64,000 nt of DNA from Phylloscopus collybita (GCA_027886175.1 JAJNNQ010000004.1:248001-312000); one strand, 5' to 3'; shown: positions 37,483 to 53,236, numbered from the stretch's first letter. Notes: generated by a model from the sequence alone, not told the origin. Numbers and translations: made by a program.

Positions 37483-40400
37483 CTGAAATAGAAAAAAAAA
37501 AAAACCAAACTGTAAGACTATAATCCTATGGAAAATACTATTTCAAATTCTAAAGGTGTTTTTATGTTTACAAACAAAGTGTACAAGTAGCATCATGATA
37601 TCTATCTAAGACAAAATTGTACTAAGATTTTACTTTCAGCTGGTCACAATAATGTTCTCCCATCTCCTTTTATAAGCATCGAAAATTTCAATATTAAGAA
37701 GCCATAAAAAACTATAAAGTTTTGCAGTAACTTTTGAGAGGAGGTGAATGGGTTTTTTTCAAGCCTGAGTCATATTATGTTTACTTCAGCAGTTTCAAAA
37801 ATAAATACTGGCTTTCACTTAGCTCTCTCCCCCAAGTTTTGGAATCTAATCTGTAATACTTTCCCTGTCACACCTATTTTAAAAGCCAAGAGGAAATAAA
37901 GCACCTAGTGAAAGTTACTGCCGCTACATTGTCACAGAACTGACTATTCTGTGTCCTTCATTACTAAATCCCCTGTCCTATTCAGCTGCAGGGCCACATT
38001 TTCTCTCTTCCTCTTGTTCCTAAACCCATTCCCACACACTTACACAGGATTAGAACACAAGCTAGTATTTCAAGATGAATGCATGTGGCTTTTGCAAGGG
38101 AAGTTCTGCCTTGCAGTCCCTGCTGGAGTTCTCTAAATGGCACTTCAGAGGTTGCCACAACATGTTTGGATTCCCAAAAGTCCCTCAGTCAGTGCTTTTA
38201 CAAAACAACTGCCTTATTATCAAAGAAATCTTGCACAGATAAGTCACTGGATAAACTGTAAGACATGACAATAAATGATCAGACCATCCATTAGGATGAT
38301 GTCAAATGTGGAGTCCTACAGGTATTTTTGTTGACATGTCACTGTTCAACATATTTGTAAGTAACCTGTGAAGAAAATTATACCACCCTATACCATCCTG
38401 AACAATTTCATTAAGAAAATGTCTTACTATGAAAAATAGCAAGACACACTTAAGACTTGATTGAGTAAATTGATGGACAAAATTACACTTAGAGACACGC
38501 AATACACACAGATCCAGAAAAATAATAACTTTACAAAGTAAGTGATAAATTCAAAACTGATTATGACCACTCTGATGAGTTTTATGAGTACAATTTTGTA
38601 AAAATAAATACATAATACATACTTTGACTTGGCAGCCAAAAATTAAATTTAGAATTAGCAGTGACTATTAGCAGGAATCTAGTTGAAAATTAAAGAGAAA
38701 ACATTATTGTGCCATATTGTGCATATAAATGCCTTCTTGCCCACAGTGTGCAGTGAATAACAGGAATAATCACAGGTATGTACTGGTTATTTCTGAGAGC
38801 TGTTCCATGGGGAAAGTGAACAAAATGGAGGCAAAAAAAGGACTTAAAAATTCATGAACAGCTTGGTGAAAATGAAAAGTAATTGAAGAGAAGATAATTT
38901 GAAGAGAATTAAATCAGAAAACATCCCTGACTCAGGAAGTGGTGCCAGGTGTGAACAGCTGAAAGAGGTGCCAATTCACTTTGTCTGTTCCTATTCTTCA
39001 ACTGTTAGCTGTTTGGAATCACTGTGGAAGACTTGACACTGGTCCAGACTTACCTTTAGCCTTGATCATAACTGCTGTTTTAAAGTTAATTGTTTTACCA
39101 AACCTAAAACTGAAAATTGGTACATAACTTTACAGACAACACTAAAGGGAAGTAAAAGGAAGCAATGTACACAGCTGAAGATTTCCTGTATTCTCTACCA
39201 CACAGTTGTATGCTGAGCTAACCTACTACTTCTATTTTTGACTGCAAGATAAAAGAACTTCTAAACCAGGAATCAGGATTTCAGAATTTCACAGATTTGG
39301 CATCTGTCACAAATCTTACACAGCATAACCTGAAACTGAAATTGCTGGAAAAAAATTTTGAAAAGAACACTCAATCCTCAAAGAAAAAGCTATTCTATAG
39401 TCAGTGTACATACTGCACTGCACTGCTCCTCAGGCAAGTCCTCCCTGTTTTGCAGAGCAAGCACCTACAGATAGATACTGTGGCTACTGCCTTTAGACAT
39501 ACGCTGACTGACTACCCTGTACACGCATGCTGACTAGCTATCTAATTGCTGACCTTCCTAAGAGGTACAGCTAGTTAAGGGCATTAAAAGTAATCACTGC
39601 CTCTTTTCTACCACCCTCCATTCTTCAAAGCATTTGTATGGAAACTTTGTACCTTTGAAACCTCCACCTGTTCTAGGTAGTGACATTAATGAATAGCTTA
39701 CATTAAGCATTACAGCAGAGAATAACAGACAGGCTATTTGCCTCACTATTCCTTTCCTTATTTTCATATTCTGTATTAATTTACTAAATTGTAACATATT
39801 TAAGTATCTTTTAGCATGCAGGCTTACTCACCTATTCTGTCAGAATCTGCGTGAACTGCCTGAATAACAGAAGTTCTGAGAATCACTTCAACATCTGAAG
39901 CTATTTTCAGAAGCTAGTGAAAGGAATAAGAAGAAAGGAACAACAGAGTAATTTAAATTAGATGTGACTATTTCTGAGGATATTTTCCCTACTAGATAAC
40001 TATTCAAATAATAAAGTCATTTGGTTGTACTACTCAGTTACTTATGTACTATGTATACATAGCTTTTGCCTTGGGGATCCTGGAATAACTTACAGATTGA
40101 TATGTAAGTGACCTTGACATGGAGCACATAGTGAGGGAAACACTGGCTCAGTAACACACACCAGTACATACATCTACGTACCCAATTAAAACTGCACATG
40201 AGTAAGGTTAAATGCAACTACAAAACCAATTAACTGGTTTCCAATGATCAAAGCCACTCACTCATACCTCAAAAACATTTGACTTCCCATTGTGAAAACA
40301 ATCTCATTCTTTCAACACTACTACTGAATAAAGTACTACTACTTTCAACACTACTGAAATAAGGAGACAAAAACAAGGGCAAAACGTGACAAGAATTAAG

Positions 40401-43400
40401 AATACTGAGGTTTCACAGAAGACTGTGCAGGAACAATGCACTAAAGACTATCTGAGGTATTACTATTTGGCAAAAAGCCTAGAATTCCTTCTCCCACTAA
40501 GAGGATAAACTGAAGAACCCTTGCTAGCTTTGCTGAATCATTAAGAGAACTCTTAATACTTGTCTGCATGATACCTGTGTCAGAAATAAATTAAATGGCT
40601 CAAGTGAGACATTTCAGGAGACATGCTCACACTAGGAAGCAGCGCATACCAACAGAAGTGGATCTTTACATAGAGTAGAGCTTAATAATTGACATTTGAC
40701 ATCTACACTGCACTTCTCATACTCTTCCCTTTTGAGGGCTTGGAGCGGGTATCCTCCAGTTCCCTCAGCTGAATGCCCATTAGCAGCCAGGCTGCATGCT
40801 TCTGAAGCATAGCTTCTTCTTCAGATTGACCTTAAGGGAATTATGCTAGTTGCTCTGACACTTTACAAAACAAGACAAATCACAGGAAGTAGAAATAACC
40901 AAGGTAACTTCATAAGTGCACTCCTGATCTGAACTAAAATGGGTGCACTAGATTCAGCTACTACATTTCTCACTCTCACACTGTAGACAATTACCTTGAT
41001 CGCCTTATGTCACTGCAAGCTTGACATGTACAAGTACATACAGATACAAATACCTGTTGTCATATTAGAATACACTGTAGCTTTCTATTCTGGCTGGTTA
41101 ATATTCCATTTTTTAGTTGCTGTCCAAAGCAGAACACTAACAGCACCACATTAATGCAAGCAAGCACTAAACTTCCTTGAGTCCTGTATAAAACTTGATT
41201 CAGTTCCTCAGCAACCAAGTCTATTCAGTGTGTACATGTAATAAATATGACAGCTTCTGTGATGTTCTAGGAGTGTGTAGCTGGGATGGAGGTCTAATAT
41301 TTTTTTCACTGACACAACCAATCAAGTATCAACTAACCCATATTAAAAAGTCACATATGTGTATTTCATATGTTGCCTAGAAAACAAATACAGATTTCAG
41401 AATTGCAGCAAATACTTCTCCTGTATATCTATTAAAAAAACCCAAACCAACCCTGAACACATAATTTACCCGATCAGACAGTGGTAATACAAACACTGAG
41501 TATTATTACAGGAGGCTGATAACAAGCTGAAATTGAGGAACTAAATGGTCAGCACTATTTACATTACTGTTCAGTGGCTGGTAGGAGGAAAAGGTTTACA
41601 TTTTATTTCTTCAAGGGACAGACAGACATAGGCACTTTCTTCCAACCAGTGCTCAGTGACAGTGTACAATCTGATAAAAGGCTGAATGACAAGGACTAAG
41701 TTATTCACTCTGTATGGATGTTAATAACTAAAATTATCTAAAATACTTAAGTTCCATTTTGGTTCACAGTAACTTTCAGAAAAAAATGACTCAGTAAAAA
41801 GTGTTAAAGTGACAATTGAACAAAGGTAACTAACAGAATGCTCTACTTTTAATGCATGATGAGGAAAGAAGAAGAAAAAAAAAATCCCTGTACTATAATT
41901 AATATATACTACAACTATACTATACTATAATCAATCATAACAATTTTGCTGTTTTTTGCCTTCCACAAAGATGCTCATTTGTGATCTGTTAGTAACTGAG
42001 CAGATTGTTTAATTTCTCTGTTTGTTGCTGTTTGCCTACACAACAATGATCAGGTAAGTTTAAGTGACCACAGCACAGATAAATATTACAAGCAAAGCAT
42101 AAAATATTTACATGAAAATTGCAACTTTAAACATTTTTTCCTATAATTTTATTATAGACGTCAAAATAATCACATTAAAGTATCAGAACACACCTTCTAC
42201 TTACGTATTTTTGTATGTACAAAATTCTGTAACATAGTATTAATACCATTGGAGATATCTATATATTTATAAACAAAGATCCGTGTAGACATCTTTCTAA
42301 GCCAACCTGGCTTTCATGATGTCTCAATGTGTTTACAGTGGTTTAGAGATCCTTTAAATAACAACTTCATTTCTAAATATCCTTATGTAAAGTGAAAAAA
42401 ACCCCAAACAACAAAAGGCAAGAAAATACCTCATTAATCTTCTCTTCAGATGTCTCATCTCGGTTATTTCTGAATTCTTCATTTATCTTTTGTCTTGCAG
42501 CTAGATAAAGTAAACAAAAAACTAAAGTGTGAACAAAAATTGTATTTTGAATTTGTTGCTGCCCCAGAGTTAAGAATCTTAAGCCCTTTATGGCACCTTC
42601 CTGGGGCATTCTGACTGAAACATTTCAATGCAAGATTTCCATGTATATCACATACACATTTAATATCACATTTTAAGTTGACTGGTATACAAATAATATA
42701 AGATTCCCAGTTTAGCCTTCTGTATTGGCTAAACAGAAGGTAAAAAAGCAGGATTAATCCCTTGAGAAAAAAACATACATGGAAAATTAATCATACAGCT
42801 AAACATGCTCTGGCTGGACTGAAGAGAAGTTAAAAACCAAAAGAAAATACAGAAAAATACATCCCAGAAAGATCAGAAACATTTAAAAAAGAGATGTTTC
42901 CTTTCCAAAATATGTGTTGGGTGTTTGAATCTAAGGAACTGGTTTTTTTGTTTCAAATTAAAGAATATCTAATTATGGACACAGAAGTTTTCCGAATTAT
43001 TACCTGAAAATTATGGGAGTAATTTGAAGAAAGATTACGTTAAGAATTCTCTTTCTCTGTGTTCCGAGAAGAAAGTTCCATGAAATATAGGTAAGCAAGC
43101 CCACACCACACAAAACAATTATCTCACCTTCAAGGGCTTTGGTATCATTTTTAAAAACTTCTTGCCGTGTTCTGTGTAATAACTTAAAAAGCTTCAAAAC
43201 CTGCCAATACAACATCAATAGAATTAACTTATTTGCTAGCAGGATTGTTAGTTAAAATGTTTTGGTTGAAATTTCATGTTCTTTCCATTTAGTACAGAAT
43301 TTGATATGGAATTAGTATCTAAGAGGCTTTACTTAAATTCCTGATTAAAACACTTGCAACCAAAGCAGATGTGATGTCATCAAAATCTTAGACAGGTCTA

Positions 43401-45218
43401 GATATTTCAAATTACCCTAAAATGCTGGCACCACAATCCTAATATTCATTTGGCATGATGGGAATATAATCCTGAAAATACATGGCCACAAGCATTATTT
43501 ATTGTGCCAATGTCAAATAAACCTAACAGAACTGGAATAACTCTAAAAGTCAAGTTACTTGAAGACATTATCAAGGTTACATCAGTGGATATTCTCCAGC
43601 TATTTAAAAAGGCAGAAAAAGAAATGACTGAAGCATTCTCACGTAAAAATCTTGTACAGGTGGTGGGGCAATGCAAAGTTCTTCCCTTAAACACAACTGC
43701 CAGGTCAGCAAATGAAAACTGCAGTAAAAGCAAACACTCAGAGAGTTAGGATTTACAGTGCAGAGAAGACACACCTGAATATGCATGAAAAGCAAAGCCC
43801 CTGAGCATCACAGCTCAGAGTCATGTGGCTTTGGCTGATCACTCATACAGACTGTAATAAATTACAGAAATCCTCAAATCCTTATGAGACTTATTTGGTG
43901 CTTGCCACAGACTAAAAAGAATCTCTGATAAGCACCAGAAAAGCATGATCTTGATAACAATACACTTTTTGAAGCTCCTTCTAGTACTTTCATCATGTTT
44001 TGGCATCTCTAGAGGGCACAATTCCAGGTACTTAATAATAATCTCAAATTGTTCTCTCACAATTAGTATTCCAAATATTTTTAGAAGGAAATAGAAGAAA
44101 TACAGGGCTATAACTCAAAAAACTCAGCAAATTAACAAAGCCATTATGCCTTTAAGTGCATCATTCCCTAGATGGGTGAACCTGTGGAAAGTAAACTCAG
44201 AGAATTAAAACACAACAAATTAGCTTCTTGCTTTGCAGATATTTTAATATCCTAAAATTTTTCTACCCCATAATACATATGCCATCTCTGGAAATAGCAA
44301 GTTAATATTACAAAATTACATAGGTTTTATGTTGAACATATGTCTGGTAAAACTAGAAGTTCTTTACGGTTATTTTGAACAAATTGATGAGCCATCTTCA
44401 GGCACCTTCCTACCCTTACAGCAGCCTGCAGCTTCCTCATGAGGGGAAGAGGGGCAGACACTGATCTCTTCTCTCTGGTATGCAGTGACAGGACCCAAGG
44501 AATGGCCTGAAGTTGTGTCAGAGGACACTTATGTTGGGTATCAGGAGAAGGTTCTTCACCCAGAGGGTGGTCAGGCATTGGAACAGGCTTCCCAGGGAAG
44601 TGGTCACAGCACCAAGCCTGACGGAGTTCAGGAGGCTTTCTGCACAACTCTCTCAGGCACAGGGTGTGACTCTTGGAGATGGTCCCGTGCAAGACCGGGT
44701 GCCGGACTCCATCATTTTTGTGGCTCCCTTCCAACACAGGATATGCTCAATTTCTGCAAACCCCGTCTGGAAACTTTCCACCACACCAGCCACAGAACAG
44801 CTGTATTAGATGATCAAGATACATTAATGCAGACACCTCTGACCTGCTTTAAGAGAGAGCTCCGCGAAACACTTGTTGACCGTACTTCCAAAACTAGACT
44901 TTAAGACACTTCTGTAAGAGGTACCGACAAGACATTATACCGTAGTAATGAAAGGGTTTATTAATTCCTAAGTCCTTGTTTTTCCCCGTCTTACTGTCGC
45001 GGGACGTGCTTTTGATGTATTTTAAACTCTGCTTATCGCACCTTGCTTCCTTTTCCCGCAATGGCCTTTGCGTGCAAACGGCTACTTTATTTTACCTAGT
45101 TTTTTGTCCTTCTTGTCCCGAAACGCTATATCGTTTGGCTCAACCAAAGCTACAAAGCTCCAACCTCCCAGCACGGATAGAATGTGAGTGTGTCACTCGC
45201 CTGCCCTCGGCTCGCCAT
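37406..45218 (-). CDS. LYRM7: LYRM7, complex III assembly chaperone (5 exons)
   Basis: Joined coding exons: 45218-45201, 43200-43128, 42500-42430, 39913-39832 and 37482-37406. They total 321 bases, or 106 codons plus TGA; the human protein is 104 aa. LYRM7 (MZM1L) acts in the mitochondrial matrix, holding the Rieske Fe-S protein UQCRFS1 before it enters complex III. Seen here: VLKLFKLLHRTRQEVF at residues 7-22, with LHR at 14-16 as the degenerate LYR motif; KINEEFRNN near 35-43; SDVEVILRTSVIQ near 60-72; and PRKDLL in the last exon. Intron phases (0, 1, 0, 1) all agree, and splice sites are consensus except intron 1, which uses a GC donor. The start is chosen because GGCGCCATGG is a good Kozak context and gives six residues before VLKLF, the same length as in mammals. 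It lies head to head with HINT1. Confidence 0.95.
39832..39913 (-). CDS. LYRM7: LYRM7 coding exon 4
   Basis: Acceptor CACTAG, donor GTGAGT starting at 39831, 82 bases. Encodes LLKIASDVEVILRTSVIQAV and seven further residues plus one base, corresponding to the MKIGSDVELLLRTSVIQ helix of the human protein. Confidence 0.95.
42430..42500 (-). CDS. LYRM7: LYRM7 coding exon 3
   Basis: Acceptor TTTATCTAG, donor GTATTT starting at 42429, 71 bases. Encodes AARQKINEEFRNNRDETSEE followed by KINE, closely matching mammalian LYRM7. The donor is weaker than consensus after +3. Confidence 0.95.
43128..43200 (-). CDS. LYRM7: LYRM7 coding exon 2
   Basis: Acceptor TATTGGCAG, donor GTGAGA starting at 43127, 73 bases (24 codons plus 1). 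Encodes VLKLFKLLHRTRQEVFKNDT then KALE, which holds the LYR-type motif. The acceptor has a weak pyrimidine tract. Confidence 0.97.
44395..44758 (+). mobile_element. CR1 LINE 3' end in LYRM7 intron 1
   Basis: A well-preserved CR1 3' end on the plus strand, antisense to LYRM7. Translation of 44,543-44,640 reads RRRFFTQRVVRHWNRLPREV, the CR1 ORF2 C-terminal signature. It is followed by the 3' UTR, with TCCCTTCCAACACAGGATAT just before the lost terminal repeat. 5'-truncated, with a stop soon after. Confidence 0.92.
45201..45218 (-). CDS. LYRM7: LYRM7 coding exon 1 (six codons, GC donor)
   Basis: ATG at 45218 in GGCGCCATGG opens MASRGQ, and CAG is followed directly by GCGAGT. This is a GC-AG intron donor that matches consensus at every other position. 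It leaves phase 0, which exon 2 requires. The nearby GT (in GCGAGTG) would leave phase 1 and break the frame. The peptide is too short for homology on its own, so this exon rests on length, phase and position in the CpG island. Confidence 0.8.
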
Positions 45219-45424
45219 GGCGCCTGCGGCCCGCACCGTCCCGCCGGCGGAAGTGTCGCGCCGGGAGTGACGACGCGACAGGAGCTACGCCCTCCCGCGC
45301 CGCGCTGCTCCCGGTGCCTCCGCCAATGCTGTCTCCCGGGTGCCGCCCGCCGCCGCCGCCGTTCCGAGCAGCCTTTGTGCCCCCACCCCGCTGCCACCGG
45401 CGGCGGGGCTGACACGGCTTTCAC
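45219..45424 (-). promoter_or_regulatory. LYRM7: LYRM7 CpG island promoter and 5' UTR
   Basis: GC-rich, CpG-dense sequence directly before the LYRM7 start. Minus-strand CACTTCCGC (45247-45255) is an ETS/GABP-type site, a class frequent at nuclear genes for mitochondrial proteins. The island stops abruptly at a CR1 copy beginning at 45,425, so the promoter is probably only about 200 bp long, or the CR1 has become part of it. The exact start site cannot be seen. Confidence 0.7.
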
Positions 45425-46070
45425 AGACTCCCAGAAGGGACTTCCAGCTCAGCCTGGAACGGACTAGAGTGGCTCATCTGGTCCAACGTCCCTGCTCAGG
45501 CAGAGATATCCCAGAGCACATGGCACAGGATTGTGTCGAGACAGTTCTACCCCCAATGGGGAAGACTCCACAACTTCTCTGGACAATCTGCTCCGGTGCC
45601 CCCTCACCCGCACAGCAAAGTTCTTCCTCGTGTTCACAGAAATTTCCCGTGCATCGGTTTCTCCCCACTGCCTCTTGTCCTTGTTGCTCGGCACCACTGA
45701 GAAAAGCCTGGCTCCGTCCTCTGACACTTTCCCTTCAGATACTGATAGACATTGATAGGATTCCCTCTCAGTTGTCTCTGAGCGGATCAGGCCCAGCTCC
45801 CTCAGCCTTTCCTCAAAAGAGAAATGCCCCAGCCCCCCATCTTCACTGCCCTCTACTGGACACACTCCAGGACCTCCATGTCTTGTCTTGCACAGAGGAG
45901 CCGAGAACTGGGTACAGCGCTCCAGATGTGCCTCACCAGGTCTGGGTAGAGGGAGAGGATCACCTCCCTCGAACTGCAGGCAATGCTCTTCCTAATGCAC
46001 CCCAGGATCCCACTGGCTATGCAAACAGTGCCAATCCTCCGTACACCAAGGTCTCTAGGAGGCTGCCACC
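45425..46070 (-). mobile_element. CR1 LINE abutting the LYRM7 promoter
   Basis: Minus-strand CR1 with its 3' end toward LYRM7. It shows the reverse-complement phrases 'GGACAGATTGTCCAGAGAAG' and a minus-strand ORF2-like frame at 45,464-45,865. The right edge is uncertain; 46,070-46,270 stays GC-rich without a clear match. Confidence 0.8.
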
Positions 46071-47186
46071 GCCTGCAGGAGGAGCTGAAGGGGATCCATA
46101 GCGGGCAGGCAGTGCTGCCCACAGGCTCCTTGGTCCACTGGAGCTGTCAGTGGCCCAGGGACCCCTGCTCTCCAAGGGGAGATGCAGTGGGGACGAGAGG
46201 CTGCTCCCTGTCCAACACCCCCTGCCAGAATCTGCAGATCACTGCCCAGGGTGGCACAAAGACCAGTGTGTTCTACTCTTCTTCTGAACGAAAATATGAT
46301 TGTTTTAAATAGGTAACTGGACAGCTGTCAGTTTCTGTGCAACACCTAGAACGGCCAATAAATGAGGATGTTTACTGCTACTTAAATCAGTTTTTATTTT
46401 GCCAGACTGTTTCCTTGCTCTTGCAGTTAGAACAGCTCAGAATCCTTCCTTATCCGGTATGCCTTCTTCCTTCCCAGTCCATTTTTTTCACCACTTCAGA
46501 AGAAAAGTTGTTATAGTTCCTTGTTTCTGTACTTATCAGTAGTATCTCAGGAGCTCTTCATTTTCTAGGTTCCCAGTTGTATCTATAAGAGGCCAGCTGC
46601 ACTTTTCAAGGACACTTTTTGTTCCCAGGATCAAAGCTACCAAGCTGGCAGGCTTTTTTTCAGCTGGTGTTATCCAACAGCCAAATTTCTGTTCAGTCAT
46701 TTCTCCTCGTTAGTCAGATCACTTCACTGGCTGCTCACATCAAGTCCCCCACAGCTCTGGGTTGCCTTACTCACACCCTGACCAGCCCAGCCTTGGCCTG
46801 GCCACATCAAGGCCACACGTGCTACATCTGTAAAACTGAATTGCCATTCTCTTGAAAAACAAGCTTATAGTTCGCCAACACATCATTCAGCATTAGCTAA
46901 ATACAACATAAAGATTTTCTGTGTAATCAGCTTTACTGCTCATTAGACCTCTAGCTTCAATACAGTCTATTCAATTGTTTAACTGAAATTACATTCTAAG
47001 CTAATTGACATATGGGAACACTAATTTATTACTCAATAATTTTAATATTTTTATTATTAATTAATACTTACTTGTAAGCATCTACTAATTACTGTTTTTA
47101 CTATATTACTCATAAAGAAACTTGATCTGTTAGCAGAAGTGATGTTTATTCATAATTTATTTCCAAGAATAGTTACTGCAGATGTG

Positions 47187-47236
47187 AATGAATGAATTAG
47201 ATGCCCTTTGAAAAGAGTGTCTCTAATTCATTCATT
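47187..47236. repeat. Perfect 15-bp inverted repeat
   Basis: AATGAATGAATTAGA (47187-47201) and its exact reverse complement (47222-47236) flank a 20-base spacer. There is no flanking duplication that would mark it as a transposon. Confidence 0.85.
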
Positions 47237-47426
47237 GTTTTACTCAAGATAATATAAAAGTTGCTGTTTACATGGTGAGACAAAAATATATACTGAAGTC
47301 AACTATATTAAAAAAAAGTTTTTGCTTTTTCAGAGAAACTTCTAAACTTGTCTCTTTATGTCTTCTCTTAACATAGAAATATGCTTTCTAGCTCCACAGC
47401 AGCCTGTGGAACTACTTAAAATATGT

Positions 47427-47480
47427 TACCATATAATTGGATCCTAAATAATATACCATATAATACGGATCCTAAATAAG
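47427..47480. repeat. 27-bp tandem duplication
   Basis: Two adjacent 27-base units share TACCATATAAT, two differing bases and then GGATCCTAAATAA, with a difference at the last base. Confidence 0.85.
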
Positions 47481-48041
47481 TATTATATGTTAAATTCCTG
47501 AGTCTGTCTAGCTAGTAATATCAGACAAAATACATTTAATTCCTGAGAAAATGGGGATTAAAATTAATCATATATTTGCTGAATAACCATGGTTAGACAA
47601 CAATTTAATTCAAAGAAATTTGTCCCTGAAGCACTTCTTTTTGCACTTTTTAATGGTCATAAAGCTCCAGTACCACCTGCAGGATATACACCTGTCAAAA
47701 TATCTTAATCCAGAACCATCCTCTAAGGAAGATAATAAAATTTCATTGTTTAATGTGCTTTATCAGAGGTTTTTTTTAGGGTATTTCATGATAAACTATT
47801 TCAGAGTCACTACCAGAAATATATGACAAATTTTGCTCTTTTTGTAACATGTCCAGGTAATCAGCTGCAGAACCATATTAGGTTTGAGCTACTTAGCAGT
47901 ATTTATTCCCTGCTTCCCTCCAAAATGCTTTACTGTAACATTTTTGTCTAGGGACAAATATATATATAAATGTTTATATTAATATCCTCCTAGAGAAATC
48001 TTCAGGGAAATCAATTGATTTTTTTTTTGTGAAGTTTAGAA

Positions 48042-48816
48042 AATCATAGAATCTGGAATGGTCTGGGTTGGAAGGGACATTAAAAATCATCTAGTTCCAA
48101 TGCCTCTTCACTGGGCAGGGACACCTCTCACTAGACCAGGTTGCTCAGAGCTCCATCCAGCCTGAACACTGCCAGGGATGGGCCATCCATAAATTCTCAG
48201 CCTGTTCCAGTGCATCACCATCCTCACAGTGAAGAATTTCTTCCTCACATCCAAATTAAACCTCCAGTCTTGCCGTTTAAAGACATTCCTCCTTTTCCTG
48301 TCACTACATGTCCTTGCAAAAAGTCTCTCCCCATCTTTCCTGTAGGTTCCCTTCAGGTACTGCAAGGCTGCAATTACATCATTCTGAACTCTTTTGTTTT
48401 CAAGGGTGAACAATTCAAATTCTCTCAGCCTGTCCTCATAGAAAAGGTGCTCTGTCACTCTGATCACTTTGATGGCCTCCTCTGGACTCACTCCAGCAGG
48501 TCCATATCCTTCCTGTGCTGGGACCCCAGAGCTGGATGCAGGGTTCCAGGTGGGATCTCACCAGAGCAGAGCAGAGCAGAGCAGAGGGACAGAATCCCCT
48601 CCCTCCCCTGCTGCCCACACTGCTTTGGATACAGCCCAGGACACGTTTGGCTTTCTGGGCTGGGAGTGCCCATGGCTGGGTCATGTCCAGCCTCTCACCC
48701 ACCAGCACCCCAAGCCCTTCTCCCCAGGGCTGTTATCAATCTCCCACCCTGTGTTGATAGCAGGGATGGTCCCCACCCAGGCGCAGGAGCTCGTACCTGA
48801 TCTTGTTAAACCGCAC
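48042..48816 (-). mobile_element. CR1 LINE, 3' fragment upstream of HINT1
   Basis: The left edge is AATCATAGAATCTGGAATGG, the reverse-complement CR1 tail. The minus frame at 48,108-48,491 translates as CR1 ORF2 C-terminal sequence (ALQYLKGTYRKDGERLF, then KKFFTVRMVMHWNRL). A short GAGCA repeat lies at 48,561-48,585. The element ends near 48,816, within about 700 bp of the HINT1 start codon. Confidence 0.92.
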
Positions 48817-49239
48817 GAAAATGAAACTTTGTTGTTACCCTGTAAGGCTTGTGTTTCACGGCCCCGTCCCTCCCCCCGTCTCCCCCGCGCTCGCGTTTTC
48901 ATTTCTCCTATTTCATGACTGGTGTCACATTAAAAAGCATTTGCAACTAGATGTATAGCTGTGAAACATGTGCTGCCCTATGTGAATTGTTGCTTGGCCA
49001 TATTGATTAGTTTGTTTCACATTTACGAAATTACCTATGTGCAGAAGATCTGGCACATGAAACTGCCCTTCTGCAGGATCCTGATTCCACGAGCACCAAA
49101 CACTTGCAAACTTCGATGGAAAAGCTAACGGCAGCCCAGCCTGGTGCGGTCTGCAGGAACTTGTCCCAAGAAATCCCATAGATATTTGGGATGGATTTGA
49201 TAAGCAGTGCTTCTGCCTCCAACAGCCTCTCCCGGCACT

Positions 49240-49518
49240 GCACTACTTCGCAGAATCGCATTTCCTTCGCAGCGTTGATCCCTGCGCGGAGCGTGCAACA
49301 ATTCCTCACCCCTCCCGGATCCCTCCGCGACTCCCGGGTCAGCGAGGGCGCTCCAGTGCGGTGGAGGGGGACCAGAGGGTCAATGACAGGTAACGCCGCC
49401 AATCAGCCGGGCGGATACGGTCAGCTGCCGGTGTTGGCCCAATGAGCGCCGCGGAAGGCGTGGCCGCAGGTGGAAGGCGGGGCTGAGGGCCGGCAGGAGC
49501 CGCGCGGGCGCCGCCGCC
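49240..49518 (+). promoter_or_regulatory. HINT1: HINT1 CpG promoter with paired CCAAT boxes
   Basis: GC-rich, CpG-dense and without a TATA box. CCAATCAG at 49399-49406 and CCCAATGAG around 49439-49443 are two NF-Y-type CCAAT boxes 40 bp apart. GC-box-like AGGCGGGGCTG follows near 49,475. The start codon context GCCGCCGCCATGG is ideal. The CpG island runs on into intron 1, to about 49,720. The start site is probably around 49,465-49,495. Confidence 0.75.

Positions 49519-53236
<3,718 letters not shown>

Larger units (their letters stand above)
37483..43200 (-). other. LYRM7: LYRM7 introns 2-4 (non-coding)
   Basis: Introns 4 (37483-39831), 3 (39914-42429) and 2 (42501-43127) contain AT-rich sequence with short homopolymers and no intact repeat that I can name. 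The part near 38,310-38,370 faintly resembles CR1 reverse-transcriptase sequence on the plus strand, too diverged to call. Coding exons 2 to 4 fall within this span and are listed separately. Confidence 0.5.
46271..48041. other. AT-rich spacer between LYRM7 and HINT1
   Basis: No gene is seen. It holds a 15-bp inverted repeat (47187-47236) and a 27-bp tandem duplication (47427-47480). Confidence 0.6.

Noticed and set aside
38260..38380. Possible diverged CR1 reverse-transcriptase piece in LYRM7 intron 4
   Set aside because: Only one short phrase (CTGTTCAACATATTTGTAAG) resembles CR1; too little to call.
45340..46101. 253-codon plus-strand frame near the LYRM7 promoter
   Set aside because: Runs antisense through a CR1 copy and the edge of the CpG island; the minus strand explains the sequence.
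48141..48800. 219-codon plus-strand frame
   Set aside because: Antisense reading of the CR1 copy at 48,042-48,816.
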